A stretch of DNA of 64,000 nt. Source: Mactromeris polynyma (taxonomy: Eukaryota; Mollusca; Bivalvia; Venerida; Mactridae). The notes under the pieces are model-generated. The model saw nothing but the letters and a program-made list of their open reading frames with translations. It had not been told where the DNA came from and did no database searches. The translations under genes and the position numbers were made by a program. Shown here piece by piece: positions 7,560-19,026 of the stretch (within the stretch, counting starts at the first letter, position 1; each line of letters begins with the position of its first letter). Location: assembly GCA_032209605.1 (NCBI GenBank), contig JASFXZ010000074.1, forward strand, positions 682,001 through 746,000. Reading direction: 5' to 3'.

Positions 7560-10500
7560 CCATAAGCCGTAGATTTAGTTGAAAGTATACATATATATAT
7601 ATATTTCAATAGTGTTCATCAAGACGAACAAAATGATGTATTACTTGACATATTTACGTAAAAACAAATTTCAGCTAAAAATCAAAATCGCGTACAGGTC
7701 TTGACCTGTGATAGAATTTCATTTTTCGGAAAAAAATATTTCTCTCCAATTTTGCTCATTTTTTCAGGACTTAAAGACTTACCTACCCCATCGACGAAAA
7801 TGTCTTCAGCTTTGCAATATATCCATTTTAAATGTTTCCCGAGGTTTTCGCAAAAATCACGTAAGTTATGAGAATTTCTATCTTCGAAAAAAGAAATGTC
7901 TCTCCGATTAACCTAGAGTCAGTCAGAGTCAGTCAGAGTCAGTCAGAGACTGTCAGAGTCTGTCAGAGTCAGTCAGAGTCTGTCAGAGTCAGTCAGAGTC
8001 TGTCAGAGTCAGTCAGAGTCTGTCAGAGTCAGTCAGAGTCTGTCAGAGTCAGTCAGAGTCAGTCAGTGTCTGTCAGAGTCAGTCAGAGTCAGACAGAGTC
8101 AGTCAGAGTCACCATAAGCCGTAGATTTAGTTGAAAGTATACATATATATATATATTTCAATAGTGTTCATCAAGACGAACAAAATGATGTATTACTTGA
8201 CATATTTACGTAAAAACAAATTTCAGCTAAAAATCAAAATCGCGTACAGGTCTTGACCTGTGATAGAATTTCATTTTTCGGAAAAAAATATTTCTCTCCA
8301 ATTTTGCTCATTTTTTCAGGACTTAAAGACTTACCTACCCCATCGACGAAAATGTCTTCAGCTTTGCAATATATCCATTTTAAATGTTTCCCGAGGTTTT
8401 CGCAAAAATCACGTAAGTTATGAGAATTTCTATCTTCGAAAAAAGAAATGTCTCTCCGATTAACCTAGAGTCAGTCAGAGTCAGTCAGAGTCAGTCAGAG
8501 TCTGTCAGAGTCTGTCAGAGTCAGTCAGAGTCTGTCAGAGTCAGTCAGAGTCTGTCAGAGTCAGTCAGAGTCTGTCAGAGTCAGTCAGAGTCTGTCAGAG
8601 TCAGTATGAGTCAGTCAGTGTCTGTCAGAGTCAGTCAGAGTCAGACAGAGTCAGTCAGAGTCACCATAAGCCGTAGATTTAGTTGAAAGTATACATATAT
8701 ATATATATTTCAATAGTGTTCATCAAGACGAACAAAATGATGTATTACTTGACATATTTACGTAAAAAAAAATTTCAGCTAAAAATCAAAATCGCGTACA
8801 GGTCTTGACCTGTGATAGAATTTCATTTTTCGGAAAAAAATATTTCTCTCCAATTTTGCTCATTTTTTCAGGACTTAAAGACTTACCTACCCCATCGACG
8901 AAAATGTCTTCAGCTTTGCAATATATCCATTTTAAATGTTTCCCGAGGTTTTCGCAAAAATCACGTAAGTTATGAGAATTTCTATCTTCGAAAAAAGAAA
9001 TGTCTCTCCGATTAACCTAGAGTCAGTCAGAGTCAGTCAGAGTCAGTCAGAGTCTGTCAGAGTCTGTCAGAGTCAGTCAGAGTCTGTCAGAGTCAGTCAG
9101 AGTCTGTCAGAGTCAGTCAGAGTCTGTCAGAGTCAGTCAGAGTCTGTCAGAGTCAGTCAGAGTCAGTCAGTGTCTGTCAGAGTCAGTCAGAGTCAGACAG
9201 AGTCAGTCAGAGTCACCATAAGCCGTAGATTTAGTTGAAAGTATACATATATATATATATTTCAATAGTGTTCATCAAGACGAACAAAATGATGTATTAC
9301 TTGACATATTTACGTAAAAACAAATTTCAGCTAAAAATCAAAATCGCGTACAGGTCTTGACCTGTGATAGAATTTCATTTTTCGGAAAAAAATATTTCTC
9401 TCCAATTTTGCTCATTTTTTCAGGACTTAAAGACTTACCTACCCCATCGACGAAAATGTCTTCAGCTTTGCAATATATCCATTTTAAATGTTTCCCGAGG
9501 TTTTCGCAAAAATCACGTAAGTTATGAGAATTTCTATCTTCGAAAAAAGAAATGTCTCTCCGATTAACCTAGAGTCAGTCAGAGTCAGTCAGAGTCAGTC
9601 AGAGTCTGTCAGAGTCTGTCAGAGTCAGTCAGAGTCTGTCAGAGTCAGTCAGAGTCTGTCAGAGTCAGTCAGAGTCTGTCAGAGTCAGTCAGAGTCTGTC
9701 AGAGTCAGTCAGAGTCAGTCAGTGTCTGTCAGAGTCAGTCAGAGTCAGACAGAGTCAGTCAGAGTCACCATAAGCCGTAGATTTAGTTGAAAGTATACAT
9801 ATATATATATATTTCAATAGTGTTCATCAAGACGAACAAAATGATGTATTACTTGACATATTTACGTAAAAACAAATTTCAGCTAAAAATCAAAATCGCG
9901 TACAGGTCTTGACCTGTGATAGAATTTCATTTTTCGGAAAAAAATATTTCTCTCCAATTTTGCTCATTTTTTCAGGACTTAAAGACTTACCTACCCCATC
10001 GACGAAAATGTCTTCAGCTTTGCAATATATCCATTTTAAATGTTTCCCGAGGTTTTCGCAAAAATCACGTAAGTTATGAGAATTTCTATCTTCGAAAAAA
10101 GAAATGTCTCTCCGATTAACCTAGAGTCAGTCAGAGTCAGTCAGAGTCAGTCAGAGTCTGTCAGAGTCTGTCAGAGTCAGTCAGAGTCTGTCAGAGTCAG
10201 TCAGAGTCTGTCAGAGTCAGTCAGAGTCTGTCAGAGTCAGTCAGAGTCTGTCAGAGTCAGGCAGAGTCAGTCAGTGTCTGTCAGAGTCAGTCAGTGTCAG
10301 ACAGAGTCAGTCACAGTCACCATAAGCCGTAGATTTAGTTGAAAGTATACATATATATATATATTTCAATAGTGTTCATCAAGACGAACAAAATGATGTA
10401 TTACTTGACATATTTACGTAAAAACAAATTTCAGCTAAAAATCAAAATCGCGTACAGGTCTTGACCTGTGATAGAATTTCATTTTTCGGAAAAAAATATT

Positions 10501-11423
10501 TCTCTCCAATTTTGCTCATTTTTTCAGGACTTAAAGACTTACCTACCCCATCGACGAAAATGTCTTCAGCTTTGCAATATATCCATTTTAAATGTTTCCC
10601 GAGGTTTTCGCAAAAATCACGTAAGTTATGAGAATTTCTATCTTCGAAAAAAGAAATGTCTCTCCGATTAACCTAGAGTCAGTCAGAGTCAGTCAGAGTC
10701 AGTCAGAGTCTGTCAGAGTCTGTCAGAGTCAGTCAGAGTCTGTCAGAGTCAGTCAGAGTCTGTCAGAGTCAGTCAGAGTCCGTCAGAGTCAGTCAGAGTC
10801 CGTCAGAGTCAGTCAGAGTCAGTCAGTGTCTGTCAGAGTCAGTCAGAGTCAGACAGAGTCAGTCAGAGTCACCATAAGCCGTAGATTTAGTTGAAAGTAT
10901 ACATATATATATATATTTCAATAGTGTTCATCAAGACGAACAAAATGATGTATTACTTGACATATTTACGTAAAAACAAATTTCAGCTAAAAATCAAAAT
11001 CGCGTACAGGTCTTGACCTGTGATAGAATTTCATTTTTCGGAAAAAAATATTTCTCTCCAATTTTGCTCATTTTTTCAGGACTTAAAGACTTACCTACCC
11101 CATCGACGAAAATGTCTTCAGCTTTGCAATATATCCATTTTAAATGTTTCCCGAGGTTTTCGCAAAAATCACGTAAGTTATGAGAATTTCTATCTTCGAA
11201 AAAAGAAATGTCTCTCCGATTAACCTAGAGTCAGTCAGAGTCAGTCAGAGTCAGTCAGAGTCTGTCAGAGTCTGTCAGAGTCAGTCAGAGTCTGTCAGAG
11301 TCAGTCAGAGTCTGTCAGAGTCAGTCAGAGTCTGTCAGAGTCAGTCAGAGTCTGTCAGAGTCAGTCAGAGTCAGTCAGTGTCTGTCAGAGTCAGTCAGAG
11401 TCAGACAGAGTCAGTCAGAGTCA
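7560..11423 (+). repeat. Seven full units of 552 bp
   Basis: Starts are 7560 (A), 8112 (plain, with a private TATGAG at about 8605), 8664, 9216 (plain), 9768 (G), 10320 (C) and 10872 (plain). The class C unit here is followed by a full unit, which is unusual. Confidence 0.95.
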
Positions 11424-11915
11424 CCATAAGCCGTAGATTTAGTTGAAAGTATACATATATATATATATTTCAATAGTGTTCATCAAGACGAACAAAATGA
11501 TGTATTACTTGACATATTTACGTAAAAAAAAATTTCAGCTAAAAATCAAAATCGCGTACAGGTCTTGACCTGTGATAGAATTTCATTTTTCGGAAAAAAA
11601 TATTTCTCTCCAATTTTGCTCATTTTTTCAGGACTTAAAGACTTACCTACCCCATCGACGAAAATGTCTTCAGCTTTGCAATATATCCATTTTAAATGTT
11701 TCCCGAGGTTTTCGCAAAAATCACGTAAGTTATGAGAATTTCTATCTTCGAAAAAAGAAATGTCTCTCCGATTAACCTAGAGTCAGTCAGAGTCAGTCAG
11801 AGTCTGTCAGAGTCAGTCAGAGTCCGTCAGAGTCAGTCAGAGTCCGTCAGAGTCAGTCAGAGTCAGTCAGTGTCTGTCAGAGTCAGTCAGAGTCAGACAG
11901 AGTCAGTCAGAGTCA
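11424..11915 (+). repeat. Full unit, 492 bp, 13 copies (class C)
   Basis: Six minisatellite copies are missing from the 5' half. It starts local duplication E. Confidence 0.94.
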
Positions 11916-12238
11916 CCATAAGCCGTAGATTTAGTTGAAAGTATACATATATATATATATTTCAATAGTGTTCATCAAGACGAACAAAATGATGTATTAT
12001 TCGAAAAAAGAAATGTCTCTCCGATTAACCTAGAGTCAGTCAGAGTCAGTCAGAGTCAGTCAGAGTCTGTCAGAGTCTGTCAGAGTCTGTCAGAGTCAGT
12101 CAGAATCTGTCAGAGTCAGTCAGAGTCTGTCAGAGTCAGTCAGAGTCTGTCAGAGTCAGTCAGAGTCTGTCAGAGTCAGTCAGAGTCAGTCAGTGTCTGT
12201 CAGAGTCAGTCAGAGTCAGACAGAGTCAGTCAGAGTCA
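11916..12238 (+). repeat. Short unit 8, 323 bp, 20 copies
   Basis: Common junction. It carries GAATCTGTC (about 12113), shared only with short unit 9. Confidence 0.95.
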
Positions 12239-12790
12239 CCATAAGCCGTAGATTTAGTTGAAAGTATACATATATATATATATTTCAATAGTGTTCATCA
12301 AGACGAACAAAATGATGTATTACTTGACATATTTACGTAAAAACAAATTTCAGCTAAAAATCAAAATCGCGTACAGGTCTTGACCTGTGATAGAATTTCA
12401 TTTTTCGGAAAAAAATATTTCTCTCCAATTTTGCTCATTTTTTCAGGACTTAAAGACTTACCTACCCCATCGACGAAAATGTCTTCAGCTTTGCAATATA
12501 TCCATTTTAAATGTTTCCCGAGGTTTTCGCAAAAATCACGTAAGTTATGAGAATTTCTATCTTCGAAAAAAGAAATGTCTCTCCGATTAACCTAGAGTCA
12601 GTCAGAGTCAGTCAGAGTCAGTCAGAGTCTGTCAGAGTCTGTCAGAGTCAGTCAGAGTCTGTCAGAGTCAGTCAGAGTCTGTCAGAGTCTGTCAGAGTCT
12701 GTCAGAGTCAGTCAGAGTCTGTCAGAGTCAGTCAGAGTCAGTCAGTGTCTGTCAGAGTCAGTCAGAGTCAGACAGAGTCAGTCAGAGTCA
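12239..12790 (+). repeat. Full unit, 552 bp
   Basis: Three consecutive GTCTG copies in mid-array, the same change as in the unit at 14308. Confidence 0.95.
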
Positions 12791-13542
12791 CCATAAGCCG
12801 TAGATTTAGTTGAAAGTATACATATATATATATATTTCAATAGTGTTCATCAAGACGAACAAAATGATGTATTACTTGACATATTTACGTAAAAAAAAAT
12901 TTCAGCTAAAAATCAAAATCGCGTACAGGTCTTGACCTGTGATAGAATTTCATTTTTCGGAAAAAAATATTTCTCTCCAATTTTGCTCATTTTTTCAGGA
13001 CTTAAAGACTTACCTACCCCATCGACGAAAATGTCTTCAGCTTTGCAATATATCCATTTTAAATGTTTCCCGAGGTTTTCGCAAAAATCACGTAAGTTAT
13101 GAGAATTTCTATCTTCGAAAAAAGAAATGTCTCTCCGATTAACCTAGAGTCAGTCAGAGTCAGTCAGAGTCAGTCAGAGTCTGTCAGAGTCTGTCAGAGT
13201 CAGTCAGAGTCTGTCAGAGTCAGTCAGAGTCTGTCAGAGTCAGTCAGAGTCTGTCAGAGTCAGTCAGAGTCTGTCAGAGTCAGTCAGAGTCAGTCAGTGT
13301 CTGTCAGAGTCTGTCAGAGTCAGTCAGAGTCTGTCAGAGTCAGTCAGAGTCTGTCAGAGTCAGTCAGAGTCTGTCAGAGTCTGTCAGAGTCTGTCAGAGT
13401 CAGTCAGAGTCTGTCAGAGTCAGTCAGAGTCTGTCAGAGTCAGTCAGAGTCTGTCAGAGTCAGTCAGAGTCTGTCAGAGTCAGTCAGAGTCAGTCAGTGT
13501 CTGTCAGAGTCAGTCAGAGTCAGACAGAGTCAGTCAGAGTCA
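12791..13542 (+). repeat. Full unit, 752 bp, 39 copies
   Basis: The longest unit in the window. The copy-15 marker (GTCAGTCAGT followed by GTCTG) occurs twice, ending at 13299 and 13499, exactly 200 bp apart. Twenty extra copies were therefore gained as one block. Confidence 0.93.
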
Positions 13543-14034
13543 CCATAAGCCGTAGATTTAGTTGAAAGTATACATATATATATATATTTCAATAGTGTTC
13601 ATCAAGACGAACAAAATGATGTATTACTTGACATATTTACGTAAAAAAAAATTTCAGCTAAAAATCAAAATCGCGTACAGGTCTTGACCTGTGATAGAAT
13701 TTCATTTTTCGGAAAAAAATATTTCTCTCCAATTTTGCTCATTTTTTCAGGACTTAAAGACTTACCTACCCCATCGACGAAAATGTCTTCAGCTTTGCAA
13801 TATATCCATTTTAAATGTTTCCCGAGGTTTTCGCAAAAATCACGTAAGTTATGAGAATTTCTATCTTCGAAAAAAGAAATGTCTCTCCGATTAACCTAGA
13901 GTCAGTCAGAGTCAGTCAGAGTCTGTCAGAGTCAGTCAGAGTCCGTCAGAGTCAGTCAGAGTCCGTCAGAGTCAGTCAGAGTCAGTCAGTGTCTGTCAGA
14001 GTCAGTCAGAGTCAGACAGAGTCAGTCAGAGTCA
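13543..14034 (+). repeat. Full unit, 492 bp, 13 copies (class C)
   Basis: Same contraction as 11424-11915, but its A/C tract is nine A, as in that unit too. Confidence 0.94.
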
Positions 14035-14307
14035 CCATAAGCCGTAGATTTAGTTGAAAGTATACATATATATATATATTTCAATAGTGTTCATCAAGAC
14101 GAACAAAATGATGTATTATTCGAAAAAAGAAATGTCTCTCCGATTAACCTAGAGTCAGTCAGAGTCAGTCAGAGTCAGTCAGAGTCTGTCAGAGTCTGTC
14201 AGAGTCTGTCAGAGTCAGTCAGAATCTGTCAGAGTCAGTCAGAGTCTGTCAGAGTCAGTCAGAGTCTGTCAGAGTCAGTCAGAGTCAGACAGAGTCAGTC
14301 AGAGTCA
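14035..14307 (+). repeat. Short unit 9, 273 bp, 15 copies
   Basis: Common junction and GAATCTGTC. Five copies are lost relative to short unit 8, including copies 15 and 16, so the usual GTGTCTG marker is absent. Confidence 0.94.
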
Positions 14308-14859
14308 CCATAAGCCGTAGATTTAGTTGAAAGTATACATATATATATATATTTCAATAGTGTTCATCAAGACGAACAAAATGATGTATTACTTGACATA
14401 TTTACGTAAAAACAAATTTCAGCTAAAAATCAAAATCGCGTACAGGTCTTGACCTGTGATAGAATTTCATTTTTCGGAAAAAAATATTTCTCTCCAATTT
14501 TGCTCATTTTTTCAGGACTTAAAGACTTACCTACCCCATCGACGAAAATGTCTTCAGCTTTGCAATATATCCATTTTAAATGTTTCCCGAGGTTTTCGCA
14601 AAAATCACGTAAGATATGAGAATTTCTATCTTCGAAAAAAGAAATGTCTCTCCGATTAACCTAGAGTCAGTCAGAGTCAGTCAGAGTCAGTCAGAGTCTG
14701 TCAGAGTCTGTCAGAGTCAGTCAGAGTCTGTCAGAGTCAGTCAGAGTCTGTCAGAGTCTGTCAGAGTCTGTCAGAGTCAGTCAGAGTCTGTCAGAGTCAG
14801 TCAGAGTCAGTCAGTGTCTGTCAGAGTCAGTCAGAGTCAGACAGAGTCAGTCAGAGTCA
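14308..14859 (+). repeat. Full unit, 552 bp
   Basis: Resembles 12239-12790. It has CACGTAAGATATG where other units have CACGTAAGTTATG. Confidence 0.95.
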
Positions 14860-15391
14860 CCATAAGCCGTAGATTTAGTTGAAAGTATACATATATATAT
14901 ATATTTCAATAGTGTTCATCAAGACGAACAAAATGATGTATTACTTGACATATTTACGTAAAAAAAAATTTCAGCTAAAAATCAAAATCGCGTACAGGTC
15001 TTGACCTGTGATAGAATTTCATTTTTCGGAAAAAAATATTTCTCTCCAATTTTGCTCATTTTTTCAGGACTTAAAGACTTACCTACCCCATCGACGAAAA
15101 TGTCTTCAGCTTTGCAATATATCCATTTTAAATGTTTCCCGAGGTTTTCGCAAAAATCACGTAAGTTATGAGAATTTCTATCTTCGAAAAAAGAAATGTC
15201 TCTCCGATTAACCTAGAGTCAGTCAGAGTCAGTCAGAGTCAGTCAGAGTCTGTCAGAGTCTGTCAGAGTCAGTCAGAGTCTGTCAGAGTCAGTCAGAGTC
15301 TGTCAGAGTCAGTCAGAGTCTGTCAGAGTCAGTCAGAGTCAGTCAGTGTCTGTCAGAGTCAGTCAGAGTCAGACAGAGTCAGTCAGAGTCA
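14860..15391 (+). repeat. Full unit, 532 bp, 17 copies
   Basis: One 20-bp A/T pair is missing from the middle of the minisatellite. This is the only 532-bp unit left of 31 kb. Confidence 0.94.
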
Positions 15392-17047
15392 CCATAAGCC
15401 GTAGATTTAGTTGAAAGTATACATATATATATATATTTCAATAGTGTTCATCAAGACGAACAAAATGATGTATTACTTGACATATTTACGTAAAAACAAA
15501 TTTCAGCTAAAAATCAAAATCGCGTACAGGTCTTGACCTGTGATAGAATTTCATTTTTCGGAAAAAAATATTTCTCTCCAATTTTGCTCATTTTTTCAGG
15601 ACTTAAAGACTTACCTACCCCATCGACGAAAATGTCTTCAGCTTTGCAATATATCCATTTTAAATGTTTCCCGAGGTTTTCGCAAAAATCACGTAAGTTA
15701 TGAGAATTTCTATCTTCGAAAAAAGAAATGTCTCTCCGATTAACCTAGAGTCAGTCAGAGTCAGTCAGAGTCAGTCAGAGTCTGTCAGAGTCTGTCAGAG
15801 TCAGTCAGAGTCTGTCAGAGTCAGTCAGAGTCTGTCAGAGTCAGTCAGAGTCTGTCAGAGTCAGTCAGAGTCTGTCAGAGTCAGGCAGAGTCAGTCAGTG
15901 TCTGTCAGAGTCAGTCAGAGTCAGACAGAGTCAGTCACAGTCACCATAAGCCGTAGATTTAGTTGAAAGTATACATATATATATATATTTCAATAGTGTT
16001 CATCAAGACGAACAAAATGATGTATTACTTGACATATTTACGTAAAAACAAATTTCAGCTAAAAATCAAAATCGCGTACAGGTCTTGACCTGTGATAGAA
16101 TTTCATTTTTCGGAAAAAAATATTTCTCTCCAATTTTGCTCATTTTTTCAGGACTTAAAGACTTACCTACCCCATCGACGAAAATGTCTTCAGCTTTGCA
16201 ATATATCCATTTTAAATGTTTCCCGAGGTTTTCGCAAAAATCACGTAAGTTATGAGAATTTCTATCTTCGAAAAAAGAAATGTCTCTCCGATTAACCTAG
16301 AGTCAGTCAGAGTCAGTCAGAGTCAGTCAGAGACTGTCAGAGTCTGTCAGAGTCAGTCAGAGTCTGTCAGAGTCAGTCAGAGTCTGTCAGAGTCAGTCAG
16401 AGTCTGTCAGAGTCAGTCAGAGTCTGTCAGAGTCAGTCAGAGTCAGTCAGTGTCTGTCAGAGTCAGTCAGAGTCAGACAGAGTCAGTCAGAGTCACCATA
16501 AGCCGTAGATTTAGTTGAAAGTATACATATATATATATATTTCAATAGTGTTCATCAAGACGAACAAAATGATGTATTACTTGACATATTTACGTAAACA
16601 AAAATTTCAGCTAAAAATCAAAATCGCGTACAGGTCTTGACCTGTGATAGAATTTCATTTTTCGGAAAAAAATATTTCTCTCCAATTTTGCTCATTTTTT
16701 CAGGACTTAAAGACTTACCTACCCCATCGACGAAAATGTCTTCAGCTTTGCAATATATCCATTTTAAATGTTTCCCGAGGTTTTCGCAAAAATCACGTAA
16801 GTTATGAGAATTTCTATCTTCGAAAAAAGAAATGTCTCTCCGATTAACCTAGAGTCAGTCAGAGTCAGTCAGAGTCAGTCAGAGTCTGTCAGAGTCTGTC
16901 AGAGTCAGTCAGAGTCTGTCAGAGTCAGTCAGAGTCTGTCAGAGTCAGTCAGAGTCTGTCAGAGTCAGTCAGAGTCTGTCAGAGTCAGTCAGAGTCAGTC
17001 AGTGTCTGTCAGAGTCAGTCAGAGTCAGACAGAGTCAGTCAGAGTCA
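15392..17047 (+). repeat. Three full units (15392, 15944, 16496)
   Basis: All are 552 bp: class G, class A, plain. Confidence 0.95.
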
Positions 17048-17370
17048 CCATAAGCCGTAGATTTAGTTGAAAGTATACATATATATATATATTTCAATAG
17101 TGTTCATCAAGACGAACAAAATGATGTATTATTCGAAAAAAGAAATGTCTCTCCGATTAACCTAGAGTCAGTCAGAGTCAGTCAGAGTCAGTCAGAGTCT
17201 GTCAGAGTCTGTCAGAGTCTGTCAGAGTCAGTCAGAGTCTGTCAGAGTCAGTCAGAGTCTGTCAGAGTCAGTCAGAGTCTGTCAGAGTCAGTCAGAGTCT
17301 GTCAGAGTCAGTCAGAGTCAGTCAGTGTCTGTCAGAGTCAGTCAGAGTCAGACAGAGTCAGTCAGAGTCA
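17048..17370 (+). repeat. Short unit 10, 323 bp, 20 copies
   Basis: Common junction, not class G. It is the last short unit before a stretch of 28 full units. Confidence 0.95.
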
Positions 17371-19026
17371 CCATAAGCCGTAGATTTAGTTGAAAGTATA
17401 CATATATATATATATTTCAATAGTGTTCATCAAGACGAACAAAATGATGTATTACTTGACATATTTACGTAAAAACAAATTTCAGCTAAAAATCAAAATC
17501 GCGTACAGGTCTTGACCTGTGATAGAATTTCATTTTTCGGAAAAAAATATTTCTCTCCAATTTTGCTCATTTTTTCAGGACTTAAAGACTTACCTACCCC
17601 ATCGACGAAAATGTCTTCAGCTTTGCAATATATCCATTTTAAATGTTTCCCGAGGTTTTCGCAAAAATCACGTAAGTTATGAGAATTTCTATCTTCGAAA
17701 AAAGAAATGTCTCTCCGATTAACCTAGAGTCAGTCAGAGTCAGTCAGAGTCAGTCAGAGACTGTCAGAGTCTGTCAGAGTCAGTCAGAGTCTGTCAGAGT
17801 CAGTCAGAGTCTGTCAGAGTCAGTCAGAGTCTGTCAGAGTCAGTCAGAGTCTGTCAGAGTCAGTCAGAGTCAGTCAGTGTCTGTCAGAGTCAGTCAGAGT
17901 CAGACAGAGTCAGTCAGAGTCACCATAAGCCGTAGATTTAGTTGAAAGTATACATATATATATATATTTCAATAGTGTTCATCAAGACGAACAAAATGAT
18001 GTATTACTTGACATATTTACGTAAAAACAAATTTCAGCTAAAAATCAAAATCGCGTACAGGTCTTGACCTGTGATAGAATTTCATTTTTCGGAAAAAAAT
18101 ATTTCTCTCCAATTTTGCTCATTTTTTCAGGACTTAAAGACTTACCTACCCCATCGACGAAAATGTCTTCAGCTTTGCAATATATCCATTTTAAATGTTT
18201 CCCGAGGTTTTCGCAAAAATCACGTAAGTTATGAGAATTTCTATCTTCGAAAAAAGAAATGTCTCTCCGATTAACCTAGAGTCAGTCAGAGTCAGTCAGA
18301 GTCAGTCAGAGTCTGTCAGAGTCTGTCAGAGTCAGTCAGAGTCTGTCAGAGTCAGTCAGAGTCTGTCAGAGTCAGTCAGAGTCTGTCAGAGTCAGTCAGA
18401 GTCTGTCAGAGTCAGTCAGAGTCAGTCAGTGTCTGTCAGAGTCAGTCAGAGTCAGACAGAGTCAGTCAGAGTCACCATAAGCCGTAGATTTAGTTGAAAG
18501 TATACATATATATATATATTTCAATAGTGTTCATCAAGACGAACAAAATGATGTATTACTTGACATATTTACGTAAAAAAAAATTTCAGCTAAAAATCAA
18601 AATCGCGTACAGGTCTTGACCTGTGATAGAATTTCATTTTTCGGAAAAAAATATTTCTCTCCAATTTTGCTCATTTTTTCAGGACTTAAAGACTTACCTA
18701 CCCCATCGACGAAAATGTCTTCAGCTTTGCAATATATCCATTTTAAATGTTTCCCGAGGTTTTCGCAAAAATCACGTAAGTTATGAGAATTTCTATCTTC
18801 GAAAAAAGAAATGTCTCTCCGATTAACCTAGAGTCAGTCAGAGTCAGTCAGAGTCAGTCAGAGTCTGTCAGAGTCTGTCAGAGTCAGTCAGAGTCTGTCA
18901 GAGTCAGTCAGAGTCTGTCAGAGTCAGTCAGAGTCTGTCAGAGTCAGTCAGAGTCTGTCAGAGTCAGTCAGAGTCAGTCAGTGTCTGTCAGAGTCAGTCA
19001 GAGTCAGACAGAGTCAGTCAGAGTCA

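Larger units (their letters stand above)
11424..12790 (+). repeat. Local duplication E, copy 1
   Basis: The order 492-bp class C unit, short unit with GAATCTGTC, then a full unit with three GTCTG copies in a row is shared with 13543-14859. The only length difference is 50 bp in the short unit. Confidence 0.85.
13543..14859 (+). repeat. Local duplication E, copy 2
   Basis: Partner of 11424-12790. Confidence 0.85.
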
